A stretch of 64,000 nucleotides of DNA, from the NCBI GenBank assembly GCA_020346125.1, contig CP070774.1:1208094-1272093 (forward strand), given 5' to 3'. Below the pieces are notes generated by a model that saw only the letters and a program-made list of their open reading frames with translations, searched no databases and was not told the DNA's origin. A program made the translations under genes and the position numbers. Positions within the stretch are counted from its first letter, which is position 1. Every line of letters starts with the position of its first letter. Positions 53,502 to 62,641 of the stretch are shown piece after piece. The DNA is from Syntrophobacterales bacterium. Lineage in GTDB: Bacteria > Desulfobacterota > BSN033 > WVXP01 > G020346125.

Positions 53502-54488
53502 ATGCCGCATGAAAAAGAGAAAGAAGTGGTCATTCGCGCATTGATTGCCGCTTCGAACCTCTGCATGAGCATCCAAAACGATTTGATCGGCAAGCACTCC
53601 ATCCAGAAGGAGGACAGGAGCCCGGTAACCGTTGCCGATTATGGTTCTCAGGCGGTTATCTGTAAAATCCTCAGTGACGCTTTCCCCGACGACCCCATTG
53701 TCGCCGAGGAAGATTCGAAGGAGCTGTCGAAACCAGGACATGCCGAAATCCTCTCCCAGGTCACCCATTATGTCAGTGCCTCCTCCTCCCGTGTATCTTC
53801 AGGGGAGGTCTGTCGCTGGATCGACTTAGGCACGGGTTCTATTTCCCGTCGATATTGGACCTTAGACCCCATTGATGGAACCAAGGGATTTCTCAGGGGT
53901 GATCAGTACGCCATTGCCTTGGCGCTCATAGAAGAGGGCACTGTCAGGGTTGGGGCCCTGGCATGCCCCAATATCATTCTCGATGTCCACGGAGGGGAAA
54001 AGAGTCGAGGAGGGCTATTCGTTGCCGCAAGGGGTCAGGGAACCGTTCAGTTCGGCATCAGCGGAAATTCGGGCAGGAAGATCCGCATAGCCAACATCAA
54101 TTCACCTTCGCAAGCACTCTTTACGGAAAGCCTAGAGCCGGGCCACTCCCATCACCACCTTCAACTCAAGCTTGCCAAGAAACTCGGTATCTCCCGGCCA
54201 CCCCTAAGAATGGACAGCCAGGCGAAATATGCCATCCTGGCCAGGGGAGAAGCCTCCATCTATGTACGGATACCATCACCCCAAACTCCCAACTATAGGG
54301 AGAAAATCTGGGATCATGCCGCTGGATCTATTCTCGTCGAAGAAGCGGGAGGTAAAGTCACCGATGCCCTGGACCGAGCGTTGGATTTTACGTGCGGAAA
54401 AAAATTGGAAAACAATTACGGCATCATCGCTACCAATGGATGGCTCCATAGGACAGTTGTCGACGCCTTAGGTCCCCTTCTCCCATGA
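53502..54488 (+). CDS. cysQ: 3'(2'),5'-bisphosphate nucleotidase-like phosphatase
   Basis: 328 residues. The inositol-monophosphatase fold with the HAL2/CysQ arrangement is seen: [43 protein letters not shown] and [19 protein letters not shown], giving the lithium-sensitive metal site. It likely removes the 3'-phosphate of PAP (or PAPS), relieving by-products of sulfation or sulfate assimilation. The length is closer to eukaryotic HAL2 than to E. coli CysQ. Its last 21 bases overlap the end of the convergent ahcY gene. Confidence 0.86.
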   Translation: MPHEKEKEVVIRALIAASNLCMSIQNDLIGKHSIQKEDRSPVTVADYGSQAVICKILSDAFPDDPIVAEEDSKELSKPGHAEILSQVTHYVSASSSRVSSGEVCRWIDLGTGSISRRYWTLDPIDGTKGFLRGDQYAIALALIEEGTVRVGALACPNIILDVHGGEKSRGGLFVAARGQGTVQFGISGNSGRKIRIANINSPSQALFTESLEPGHSHHHLQLKLAKKLGISRPPLRMDSQAKYAILARGEASIYVRIPSPQTPNYREKIWDHAAGSILVEEAGGKVTDALDRALDFTCGKKLENNYGIIATNGWLHRTVVDALGPLLP

Positions 54489-55799
54489 GGCCAGATACCT
54501 CTGTTGTTCCTCGGTCAATTGGTCGATCCGAACCCCCATGGACTCCAACTTCATCTGGGCAACCGCCCTATCAATATCAACCGGAACTCGATAAACACGC
54601 TTCTCCAAGCTACGGCCATGCAAAGTCAAATACTCCACTCCCAGGGCTTGATTCGAAAAACTCATGTCCATCACGCTCGATGGATGTCCCTCCGCAGAAG
54701 CTAAATTGATCAGCCTGCCCTGACCCAAAACGTAAATCCGCCGACCCCCCTCCAATACATGCTCCTCTACATGCTCCCGAACCTTCCTTTTCGAAACACT
54801 CAGCTCTCCCAACCCCTCCAAATCCAACTCCACATCAAAATGCCCCGAATTGGCCACAATCGCCCCGTCCTTCATCCGCCCAAAATCATCCCTCCCTATC
54901 ACCTTCACATCCCCGGAAACCGTACAAAAAATATCTCCCACCCCCGCTGCCTCCGAAATGGGCATCACCTGATACCCATCCATCACCGCCTCCAATGCCC
55001 TCAACGGATCCACCTCCGTCACCACAACATGTGCCCCCATCCCACGGGCCCGCATCGCCAAACCCTTCCCACACCACCCATACCCACAAACCACAAATAC
55101 ACTGCCCGCAATAAGCCGATTGGTCGCCCGAATAATCCCATCAATGGTGGATTGCCCCGTGCCATACCGATTATCAAAAAAATGCTTCGAATCCGCATCG
55201 TTGATCGCAATGATGGGAAACTGCAATACCCCTCCCGCCTCCATGCTCCGAAGCCGTATCACCCCCGTGGTCGTCTCCTCAGTCCCACCTATGACTCGCC
55301 CTACCAGCTCTTCTCTCTTGCCCGAGGATAAACCCTCCGCCCATCGCCTCACTGCCGGACTGAGCTCCCCCCACTTACCCAAGGCAATAAAATGAAGCGA
55401 TGAAACCAAATCCGCCCCATCGTCCATGGTAACCGTGGGCCCAAACTCCAACGCCCTCCTTATGTGCTCGTAATACCTCTGACTGTCCTCACCCCTCACC
55501 GCAAATACCGGTATCCCCTGCTCCTCCACCAAATACGCAGCCACGTCATCCTGTGTACTCAAGGGATTCGAGGCACACAGAACCACCTCCGCACCGCCCC
55601 CCTTCAATGCCCGAGCTAAATTCGCAGTCTCAGCGGTAATATGAAGACATGCCGATATCCTCACCCCCTGCAAGGGCCGCTCCCGCTCAAACCGCTCCCT
55701 TATGCCCTCCAAAACGGACATCCCCCGACTCGCCCAAGAAACCCTCAGCCTCCCCTGGTCCGCTATCTCACTGTCTTTGATATCGTACTCCACGCTCAT
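54468..55799 (-). CDS. ahcY: Adenosylhomocysteinase
   Basis: 443 residues. AhcY splits S-adenosylhomocysteine to adenosine and homocysteine with bound [28 protein letters not shown], then the catalytic region with [17 protein letters not shown], the NAD loop [21 protein letters not shown], and C-terminal [11 protein letters not shown] are all typical. It is 11 bases after metK, so the SAM cycle enzymes form a pair. The plus strand is remarkably C-rich along this gene. It overlaps cysQ tail to tail by 21 bases. Confidence 0.96.
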   Translation of the reverse strand: MSVEYDIKDSEIADQGRLRVSWASRGMSVLEGIRERFERERPLQGVRISACLHITAETANLARALKGGGAEVVLCASNPLSTQDDVAAYLVEEQGIPVFAVRGEDSQRYYEHIRRALEFGPTVTMDDGADLVSSLHFIALGKWGELSPAVRRWAEGLSSGKREELVGRVIGGTEETTTGVIRLRSMEAGGVLQFPIIAINDADSKHFFDNRYGTGQSTIDGIIRATNRLIAGSVFVVCGYGWCGKGLAMRARGMGAHVVVTEVDPLRALEAVMDGYQVMPISEAAGVGDIFCTVSGDVKVIGRDDFGRMKDGAIVANSGHFDVELDLEGLGELSVSKRKVREHVEEHVLEGGRRIYVLGQGRLINLASAEGHPSSVMDMSFSNQALGVEYLTLHGRSLEKRVYRVPVDIDRAVAQMKLESMGVRIDQLTEEQQRYLASWEKGT

Positions 55800-55810
55800 C
55801 TCCCCTCCCT

Positions 55811-56974
55811 CTACAACCCAGCCGCCTTCCTCAACTCCTGGGCCCGGTCAACCCGCTCCCAGGTGAAATCCGGATCCCCCCTGCCAAAATGACCATAGCA
55901 GGCAGTCTTCTTGAAAATGGGACGAAGCAAATCCAAATACTGGATGATCCCAGCCGGCCTCAGGTCGAAATGCTCCAGGATGATCGGGGCAATCTCATCC
56001 GAGGGAATCTTGCCCGTCCCCCCCGTGTTGATCATCCCAGAAACAGGCTGAGCAACCCCAATGGCATAGGCTAGCTGCACCTCACATTTCTCAGCAAGAC
56101 CCGCAGCAACAACATTCTTCGCGATATACCGAGCCATATACGATGCGCTCCGATCAACCTTGGAGGGATCCTTGCCTGAAAAACATCCCCCCCCATGGCT
56201 CCCCTGCCCACCGTAACTGTCAACGATGATCTTCCGGCCCGTTAAGCCGCAATCCGCCATGGGACCCCCCACCACAAACCGACCAGTGGCATTGATGAAA
56301 TATTTGGTCCTCTCATCCCGTAAATGCTCGGGAATAACCCGCTTGATCACCTCCTCAATGATCCCCTCCTCCAACATCGCCCGACTAACCTCCTCCTTAT
56401 GCTGAGCCGCAATTACCACGGCATCCACCCGAGTGGGCTTTCCATTGACATACTGAATGGTCACCTGCGACTTCCCATCGGGCCGCAAAAAATCGAGGGC
56501 CCCGCTCTTTCTCCCCTCCGCCAGCCCTCTGGTCAACCTGTGGGCAAAGATGATCGGCATGGGCATCAACTCCTCCGTCTCATTACATGCATAACCGAAC
56601 ATCAATCCCTGATCTCCCGCTCCCTGCTCGTGTTCCTCGGTTTCATTAACACCCACGGCGATATCGGGCGACTGGCTATCGATGGAGGTAATCACTGCAC
56701 AGGTCTCCCAATCGAAGCCCATGGAGGAATCGTTATAGCCAATCTCCTTAATGGTCTTTCTCACAATACCGGGAATATCCACGTAACAACTCGTCGTAAT
56801 CTCGCCCGCCACGACTGCCATGCCCGTCGTTACCATGGTCTCACAGGCCACCCTTCCCTTTGGGTCCTGCTCGATGATGGCATCCAATACGGCATCGGAA
56901 ATCTGATCAGCTATTTTATCGGGATGTCCCTCCGTAACCGACTCCGAGGTGAATAGGTAATCCGTCATCGCCAT
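55811..56974 (-). CDS. metK: S-adenosylmethionine synthetase
   Basis: 387 residues from ATG 56974 with AGGAGG; an ATG two codons further in is also possible. MetK makes SAM from methionine and [25 protein letters not shown], the [12 protein letters not shown] motif, the loop [17 protein letters not shown], and [17 protein letters not shown] are intact. It lies between ptsI (26 bases) and ahcY (11 bases). No SAM riboswitch is seen in front of it. Confidence 0.97.
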   Translation of the reverse strand: MAMTDYLFTSESVTEGHPDKIADQISDAVLDAIIEQDPKGRVACETMVTTGMAVVAGEITTSCYVDIPGIVRKTIKEIGYNDSSMGFDWETCAVITSIDSQSPDIAVGVNETEEHEQGAGDQGLMFGYACNETEELMPMPIIFAHRLTRGLAEGRKSGALDFLRPDGKSQVTIQYVNGKPTRVDAVVIAAQHKEEVSRAMLEEGIIEEVIKRVIPEHLRDERTKYFINATGRFVVGGPMADCGLTGRKIIVDSYGGQGSHGGGCFSGKDPSKVDRSASYMARYIAKNVVAAGLAEKCEVQLAYAIGVAQPVSGMINTGGTGKIPSDEIAPIILEHFDLRPAGIIQYLDLLRPIFKKTACYGHFGRGDPDFTWERVDRAQELRKAAGL

Positions 56975-57000
56975 GGATCCATCCTCCTTCCCATAATGAC

Positions 57001-58791
57001 TTATCCCTTCTGGTCCCAATGATAACCCATAGTAAAATCATCGGGAAAGCGCTGCGCCATCTTTGCCTTCACGGAGTCCTCAATCTCACGAGCGGTGGAT
57101 AATCGAAATACCTCTTCCAAGAGCTGCTTAGATTCCTCATAGCTCGAACTTCTCAAGATCTTTTTCACCCGGGGAATATGGAAGGGGTTCATACTCAATG
57201 CGTCAAGGCCCAGTCCCAAAAGGATGAGGATATACACGGGATCGGCGGCCATTTCACCACAAATAGCCACCTCAATACCGGCCTGATGTCCAGCTTCCAC
57301 AATCCCCCTTATCATCCTCAAGATCGCCGGATGGAGGGGTTCATAGAGATAGGAGACGTGTTCGTTGATTCTATCAATGGCAAGGGCATACTGAATCAGG
57401 TCATTGGTTCCTATGCTGAAGAAATCGACCTCATTGGCGAGGGCATCGGCAATAATAGAAGCCGATGGGATTTCGATCATCGCCCCGACTTCGATCCCCT
57501 CGTCGAAGGCAACCCCCTCTGCCTTCAATTCCTCCTTGACCTCCTCCAGGATTGACTTAGCCTTCCTGATCTCAGCAATCCCTGAAATCATCGGAAAGAG
57601 GATCTTCAATTTTCCGAAGGCACTGGCCCTCAACATTCCCCGAAGCTGGATCTTGAAGAGGTTTCGTTCTTTAAGGCTGAACCGTATGGCCCTCAACCCA
57701 AGCGCCGGGTTGACCTCATGATCATAACCATATTTGGAGAGGAATTTATCTCCGCCGACGTCCAGGGATCGGATGACCACTGATCTAGGGGCTATCCCCT
57801 CAACAATTTTCCTGTAGGTGTGGAATTGCTCTTCTTCCGAGGGAAGATCCTCCCGATTCAAATAAAGGATTTCCGTGCGAAAGAGCCCGATCCCCTCTGC
57901 CCCGTGGCTAATGGCCAGGGGAAGCTCTTCTGCCAACTCGATATTCGCCCCCACTCTGATCCGATAGCCATCGCGGGTCTCCGCGGGTAGTGCTGCATAC
58001 TTGAGCACCTCCCTCTCAAGTAATCTGATCCGCTTCCGTCTTTTAATATATTCCTCGGAGGTCTCCTTATCGGGGTTGATGATGACCGTACCCCCATACC
58101 CATCAATGATCAGGAGATCCCCTCCGTTGATCAAGGAGGTTGCCGTCTCCAGTCCCACGACAGCGGGAATCCCTAAGGACCTGGATAGGATAGCGGTATG
58201 GGAGATCCTGCCGCCGATGTCGGTGACAAAACCAGCCACTTGATTGAAGTTCATTTGTATAGTATCAGCCGGTGATAGATCCTGGGCAACTACGATGACA
58301 TTCCCCTTGATCCTGGCCAGATCATCGTATCCCCTCCCCACCAAATTCCGAAAGATTCTCTGGGCCACATAATTTACATCGTTCTTCCTCTCCCTCAGGT
58401 ACTCATCCTCGATGGTATCGAAGGCATCGTTTAGCTTCCCGATGACGATATCCAGGGCCCATTCAGCGTTGATCATCCGGGTTTTAATCACCTCTATGGT
58501 ATCCTGGATCAGCATCTTATCCTCCAAGATCATCAGATAAACATCGAGGATGAAGAAGTGCCTTCTCACCTCCTCCGCTAAAATCTTCTCCTTAATCTCC
58601 TGGAGTTGGTGCTTTGATTTCTCGATGGCACGCTTAAACCGTTTTATCTCCACAGCTATCTGTGGGAGTTCGATCGTCTTATGGAGAATGTTCACCCTTC
58701 CTCGATGTACTAAATAAGCCCTTCCCATGACGATCCCAGAGCTGGCTGCAATTCCCCTGAGCACTTGTTTGGTAGATTGTTGATTGGCCAT
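57001..58791 (-). CDS. ptsI: PTS enzyme I (PEP-protein phosphotransferase)
   Basis: 596 residues. Enzyme I takes phosphate from PEP and passes it to HPr. The N-terminal HPr-binding helices are followed by the active histidine in [21 protein letters not shown], and the C-terminal barrel shows [21 protein letters not shown] and the late [15 protein letters not shown] and GEMAADP motifs. The ATG overlaps the ptsH stop by one base. No EIIB/EIIC sugar permease is in this window, so the set is likely regulatory. Confidence 0.96.
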   Translation of the reverse strand: MANQQSTKQVLRGIAASSGIVMGRAYLVHRGRVNILHKTIELPQIAVEIKRFKRAIEKSKHQLQEIKEKILAEEVRRHFFILDVYLMILEDKMLIQDTIEVIKTRMINAEWALDIVIGKLNDAFDTIEDEYLRERKNDVNYVAQRIFRNLVGRGYDDLARIKGNVIVVAQDLSPADTIQMNFNQVAGFVTDIGGRISHTAILSRSLGIPAVVGLETATSLINGGDLLIIDGYGGTVIINPDKETSEEYIKRRKRIRLLEREVLKYAALPAETRDGYRIRVGANIELAEELPLAISHGAEGIGLFRTEILYLNREDLPSEEEQFHTYRKIVEGIAPRSVVIRSLDVGGDKFLSKYGYDHEVNPALGLRAIRFSLKERNLFKIQLRGMLRASAFGKLKILFPMISGIAEIRKAKSILEEVKEELKAEGVAFDEGIEVGAMIEIPSASIIADALANEVDFFSIGTNDLIQYALAIDRINEHVSYLYEPLHPAILRMIRGIVEAGHQAGIEVAICGEMAADPVYILILLGLGLDALSMNPFHIPRVKKILRSSSYEESKQLLEEVFRLSTAREIEDSVKAKMAQRFPDDFTMGYHWDQKG

Positions 58792-59063
58792 TACTCCTCC
58801 CCGAACTTATTTTTAAAAAGCTTTCCCAATGCGTGCAAGGCCTCCTGAGAGTCGGCCCCTTCCGCCTTAAGGGTCACCCTGGAACCCTTTGCCGCTGCCA
58901 ACATCATAACCCCCATGATGCTCTTCGCGTTCACTTCTAGTCCGTCCTTCTCGATCTTGATGTCGCAAGCGAATTGGTTCGCCTTCTGAACAAGCTGTGC
59001 GGCCGCCCTGGCGTGAAGGCCCAACTTATTTTTAATGACGAAACTCCTAACCTCGATATCCAT
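58791..59063 (-). CDS. ptsH: HPr phosphocarrier protein
   Basis: 90 residues. The histidine phosphorylated by enzyme I is H17 in KLGLHARAAAQ, and the serine target of HPr kinase is S48 in AKSIMGVMMLAA. Both sites are intact, in accordance with hprK nearby at 60698-61660. The ribosome-binding site is weak. The gene starts the ptsH-ptsI unit, separated from the EIIA gene by a repeat tract. Confidence 0.95.
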   Translation of the reverse strand: MDIEVRSFVIKNKLGLHARAAAQLVQKANQFACDIKIEKDGLEVNAKSIMGVMMLAAAKGSRVTLKAEGADSQEALHALGKLFKNKFGEE

Positions 59064-59195
59064 GGCCTGCGAGCCCTGAAGGGGTCACCTCACGAGCTTT
59101 GAAGTGAAGAGAGGTGGGAATTTTCTCATGAAAAAATACTCTACCATAAAATGAATACCTTATCACACTCTCCCCCTCAGTATCGTGAAACTCAG

Positions 59196-59395
59196 CATGT
59201 GCGGTCAACCGCAGCACTAACTCATTGGAGCATTTAATGCCTCTGGCCTCTAACCTCCAACCTCAAACTTTATCCTTTATCCTTTAACCTCTAACCTTGA
59301 ACCTTACCTCTTCACTCTTATTTCTCAACTCTTCATTCTCCACTCTCCCTCCAACCTCAGGCATTACCCGGACTGCGGCACCAATCTTCACCCCG
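59196..59395 (+). repeat. GTCAAC hairpin and pyrimidine-rich tract
   Basis: TGCGGTCAACCGCA (59199-59212) is a short palindrome-like hairpin, then come CCTCTAACCTCCAACC and TCTTCACTCTTATTTCTCAAC units. CTCCAACCTCAGGCATTACCC (59348-59368) also occurs at about 34427. It fills most of the 335-base gap between ptsH and the EIIA gene; no gene is seen. Confidence 0.7.
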
Positions 59396-59398
59396 GGT

Positions 59399-59812
59399 CT
59401 ATTTCTCTTTTACATTCTTCTTCAATATCTCGCTGGCAAGATTGATATTCTTTTGACCGTATGTCTTGATGAACTTCGCCAATCCTGCCAAATCCTTTTC
59501 GCCCTCGTAGGTGGAGAGTTTTAGCAACATGGGCAGGTTCACCCCAGTAATCACCTCGATCTTCCATTCCTCCAGGAAGGAAAGGCTGATATTGGAGGGG
59601 GTTCCCCCGAACATATCCGTGAGAATAAGGACCCCCTTTCCCTTATCGACTTTTCGTATGGCAACGGAGATCTTCTCCGTAATCTCCTCCACCCCCTCTG
59701 TGGGGTTGATGGAAACGGCCTGGAATTGCTTGAGCTTCCCCACGATCAATTCCGCCACGGCCAGTAATTCCTCTCCTAACTTCAAATGGGTAACGATGAC
59801 AATTCCCACCAT
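59399..59812 (-). CDS. PTS EIIA component, mannose family
   Basis: 137 residues. The EIIA(Man) fold is clear: MVGIVIVTHLKLGEELL has the phosphorylated histidine H9, LTDMFGGTPSNIS is the second signature, and VITGVNLPMLLKL follows. Without IIB/IIC partners nearby it is likely a regulatory relay fed by HPr. It is 10 bases after rapZ, in the conserved rpoN-linked order. Confidence 0.93.
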   Translation of the reverse strand: MVGIVIVTHLKLGEELLAVAELIVGKLKQFQAVSINPTEGVEEITEKISVAIRKVDKGKGVLILTDMFGGTPSNISLSFLEEWKIEVITGVNLPMLLKLSTYEGEKDLAGLAKFIKTYGQKNINLASEILKKNVKEK

Positions 59813-59822
59813 CTTCCTTCTC

Positions 59823-60701
59823 CTAACCCTTTCCGATGTCCCTATGAGTCGTTCTCAGGATAACATCTCCCCTGTTGAAATTCTTCCGCAGGTATGCTTC
59901 CATGGCATTCGCCACCACGATGGATCGGTGCCTTCCCCCGGTGCACCCAATGGCAATGGTTAAATAGATCTTCCCCTCCTTTTTATACAGGGGAATCAAG
60001 AATTCTACCAACTTCCAAAACCGACTCAAGAACTCCTGGGTCTCATTCCACTTCAACACGTATTCGGCAACCTGGAGATCCTCCCCAGTCAACCGTTTCA
60101 ACTCGTCTAAAAAGTAGGGATTGGGTAAAAATCTCACATCCATCAGCAAATCGGCCTCATGGGGAATGCCGTAGCTATATCCGAAGGAGAGCAGCGTAAT
60201 TGTCATCTTCCTCTGTCTCGATTCTTTGGAGAAATATTTCCGGATTGCATCTTGGAGCTCGTGAACGTTAAATTCCGATGTATCGATCACTTTATCTGCC
60301 ATATCCCGTATGATTCTCAGCCCCTCTCTCTCCGACTGAATTCCCTCGAGCACTGGCTTCCCAATGGCCAGTGGATGTTGGCGTCGAGTCTCGCTATATC
60401 TTCTCACCAGGATCTCATCGGAGGATTCAAAGAAGAGGATTTCGATGAGATATCCTTCCTCCCGCAACTGTTGAATGATTTGGCGAGACCCCTCTAAAAA
60501 CTCCTTTCCCCGAATATCGACAACCAATGCAGCCTTGGTTATTCGACCAGCAGATTGCGAGCAAAGCTCTATGAACTTGGGGAAGAGCACGATGGGGAGG
60601 TTATCGACACAATAAAAGCCTAGATCCTCCAAGGCCTTGATAGCGGTGGTCTTTCCCGACCCGGAAAGACCGCTGATGAGGACAACCCGCAAATTCCTCA
60701 C
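59823..60701 (-). CDS. rapZ: RNase adapter / nucleotide-binding protein RapZ
   Basis: 292 residues. RapZ (YvcJ) binds nucleotides and, in enterobacteria, small RNAs of the glucosamine-6-phosphate circuit. The P-loop is GLSGSGKTTAIKALEDLGFYCVDNLP; later segments include LLSFGYSYGIPHEADLLMDVRFLPNP and IAIGCTGGRHRSIVVANAM. The start overlaps the hprK stop by four bases. Function outside enterobacteria is less certain. Confidence 0.95.
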   Translation of the reverse strand: MRNLRVVLISGLSGSGKTTAIKALEDLGFYCVDNLPIVLFPKFIELCSQSAGRITKAALVVDIRGKEFLEGSRQIIQQLREEGYLIEILFFESSDEILVRRYSETRRQHPLAIGKPVLEGIQSEREGLRIIRDMADKVIDTSEFNVHELQDAIRKYFSKESRQRKMTITLLSFGYSYGIPHEADLLMDVRFLPNPYFLDELKRLTGEDLQVAEYVLKWNETQEFLSRFWKLVEFLIPLYKKEGKIYLTIAIGCTGGRHRSIVVANAMEAYLRKNFNRGDVILRTTHRDIGKG

Positions 60702-61660
60702 TCTATCTCATCCCCGTGTGGCTTATCCCTTCTCCCCTTGGAGGCGATCTTTTCGGTCAATTTTCTGTCTAACTCCGTCGCCGCGTGGTAACCCATCCCT
60801 TTCAGTAGGTGATTCTTTGCCGCCACCTCGATAATGGTAGCCAGATTCCGACCGGGGGTTACGGGAATCCGCACCATGGGAAGCTCAATCCCGCATATCA
60901 AATACCTCTGCTCCTCCAAGCCGAGACGATCATAATCCACCTGCCATTCGACCAACTCCGCCACTAAATCGACCTTCTTCCCCTGCCGAATCGCCTCCAC
61001 CCCAAAAAGACTCCTGATATCGATGATCCCCAGGCCTCTAATCTCCATATGGTGTTTGACAAGATCGAACCCGCTGCCGAGAATCGTGGAAGGTGGCATC
61101 TTTCGAATATGAACCATATCATCGGCCACTAATCGATGGCCCCTCATAATGAGGTCCAATGCACATTCGCTCTTTCCGATCCCGCTTCGGCCTAATATGA
61201 GCACCCCGACGCCGAAAACATCGAGCAAGACGCCGTGAACGCTCGTTGTGGCCGACAACCTCTGTTCTAAAAACTTCGTGGCCCGCTCGATGAAAAAGTG
61301 GCTGCCGAGCCGCGTCTTGAAAAGGGGAATGGATGCCCTCTCACTCTCTCGAATGAGGGATTTGGGGATGCTTTGTGTTGCCGTGACGACGAAGCAAGAG
61401 ATCTTGAGCGAACAAATCTTCCTGGTGATTTCTTCCCGCTTCTTTGGAGATAATGCCTTGAGATAGGAAAGCTCGGTATTTCCTATAAGGTGAATCCGAT
61501 GGGGTTGGACTTGATCGGTGAAGCCCGCCAGGGCGAGACCGAGTTTATGGACACGGGGGTCAGTGATCTTTTTTTTAAGACCCTTCTTCCCCGCAACCAG
61601 CCTCAAATCCAATCCATATTCCCTCTCCTTCCCTAACTCCTCCAACAAAATAAAGCCCAT
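60698..61660 (-). CDS. hprK: HPr kinase/phosphorylase
   Basis: About 320 residues from ATG 61660; a TTG eight codons upstream is an alternative. HprK phosphorylates and dephosphorylates HPr on serine. The P-loop GRSGIGKSECALDLI, LVADDMVHIRK, the signature IRGLGIIDIRSLFG, and NLATIIEVAAKNH are complete. HPr in this window has the target serine. The gene is between ptsN and rapZ. Confidence 0.95.
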   Translation of the reverse strand: MGFILLEELGKEREYGLDLRLVAGKKGLKKKITDPRVHKLGLALAGFTDQVQPHRIHLIGNTELSYLKALSPKKREEITRKICSLKISCFVVTATQSIPKSLIRESERASIPLFKTRLGSHFFIERATKFLEQRLSATTSVHGVLLDVFGVGVLILGRSGIGKSECALDLIMRGHRLVADDMVHIRKMPPSTILGSGFDLVKHHMEIRGLGIIDIRSLFGVEAIRQGKKVDLVAELVEWQVDYDRLGLEEQRYLICGIELPMVRIPVTPGRNLATIIEVAAKNHLLKGMGYHAATELDRKLTEKIASKGRRDKPHGDEIE

Positions 61661-61698
61661 TACCTCATTCCACCATCCACCCAATAAGGGAGGACCTT

Positions 61699-62160
61699 CT
61701 AAAACTTCTCGTCCTCTTCGGCGATAATTGAGAAGAGATCCTGACGGTCCCTTGCCTCCATTAAGCGATTTCTGAAACTGGGATCTTTCAGAATGCGTGA
61801 AATCCTGGCCAAGGCTTTTAAATGAATTCCCGCCGAATTTTCGGGTGCAACCAGTAAAAAGAAGAGATGAGTCGGTTTGTTATCGATCGATTCGAAATTA
61901 ATCCCCTTAATGCTACGGCCAAAGGAGGTAACCAATCCCTTGATTCCTTTCATCTTCCCATGGGGAATAGCAATACCGTCGCCAATTCCCGTGCTTCCCA
62001 GTTTCTCCCTTTCCAAAAGGACCTCGACGACCTTATCCCGGTCCGGTAGCTTTCCCCCTTGAACCAAGACGTTGGATAGTTCCTCTAAAACCCCCTTTTT
62101 GCTGGTCGAATATAAATCTTGGATGATCGAAGTTTCATCTAGAATATCCATGATCTTCAT
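61699..62160 (-). CDS. ptsN: PTS EIIA(Ntr) protein
   Basis: 153 residues from ATG 62160, the family length; a longer frame exists upstream but is not family-like. The phosphorylated histidine is in IAIPHGKMKGIKG, and VLLEREKLGSTGIGDG precedes it. PtsN links the nitrogen PTS to potassium and stress regulation. It lies 38 bases before hprK and after hpf. Confidence 0.93.
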   Translation of the reverse strand: MKIMDILDETSIIQDLYSTSKKGVLEELSNVLVQGGKLPDRDKVVEVLLEREKLGSTGIGDGIAIPHGKMKGIKGLVTSFGRSIKGINFESIDNKPTHLFFLLVAPENSAGIHLKALARISRILKDPSFRNRLMEARDRQDLFSIIAEEDEKF

Positions 62161-62288
62161 CTCAACCCGCCTCCAATATTTCCAATAATCCCTTCCTGGC
62201 CAAAAAAAAATACCCTCTCTCCCTTTTTTACCGAATACCGGACTGGTATCTATCACCCTTGGGAGTTCAGGCCCCCCACTCAAGAAGA

Positions 62289-62600
62289 TTACCCTTCGGC
62301 CACCTGGCCCGTTTTATGCCTCCTGATTTTCCCGCGGCGTTTTTTGATCTGCCTCCCTATTTTATCCATGACACTATCGATAGCTGAGTACATATCATCG
62401 GACCTTTCTTCACCATTAATGTTCACGCCTTCGCCCTTAATAGTCACCTCTGCGATATTTCTGAACTTCTCCACGGAAAGGACGACATGGGCTTCTACGG
62501 GGCTGTCCATATACTTTTTCATCTTCATCAATTTTTGCTTGGCGTACTCCTTCATGCCATCGTTGGAATCCATATGTCTAAAGGTAACGCTGAACTGCAT
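62289..62600 (-). CDS. hpf: Ribosome hibernation promoting factor (short form)
   Basis: 103 residues, the short HPF/YfiA type without C-terminal dimerisation domain. MQFSVTFRHMDSNDGMKEYAKQKLMKMKKY and VEAHVVLSVEKFRNIAEVTI are the signature, with EERSDDMYSAIDSVMDKIGRQIKKR following. It binds 30S subunits in slow growth. It is 41 bases after rpoN. Confidence 0.95.
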   Translation of the reverse strand: MQFSVTFRHMDSNDGMKEYAKQKLMKMKKYMDSPVEAHVVLSVEKFRNIAEVTIKGEGVNINGEERSDDMYSAIDSVMDKIGRQIKKRRGKIRRHKTGQVAEG

Positions 62601-62641
62601 CCCTGCTTCTCCCCACTATCTTTTATTGATAACGTTGATAA

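Noticed and set aside
54759-55331. 190-codon plus-strand frame rich in His and Pro
   Set aside because: Shadow of ahcY caused by the C-rich plus strand; the ahcY frame has a full family match.
55800-57000. SAM or SAH riboswitch in front of metK or ahcY
   Set aside because: The gaps are only 11 and 26 bases, too short for either riboswitch.
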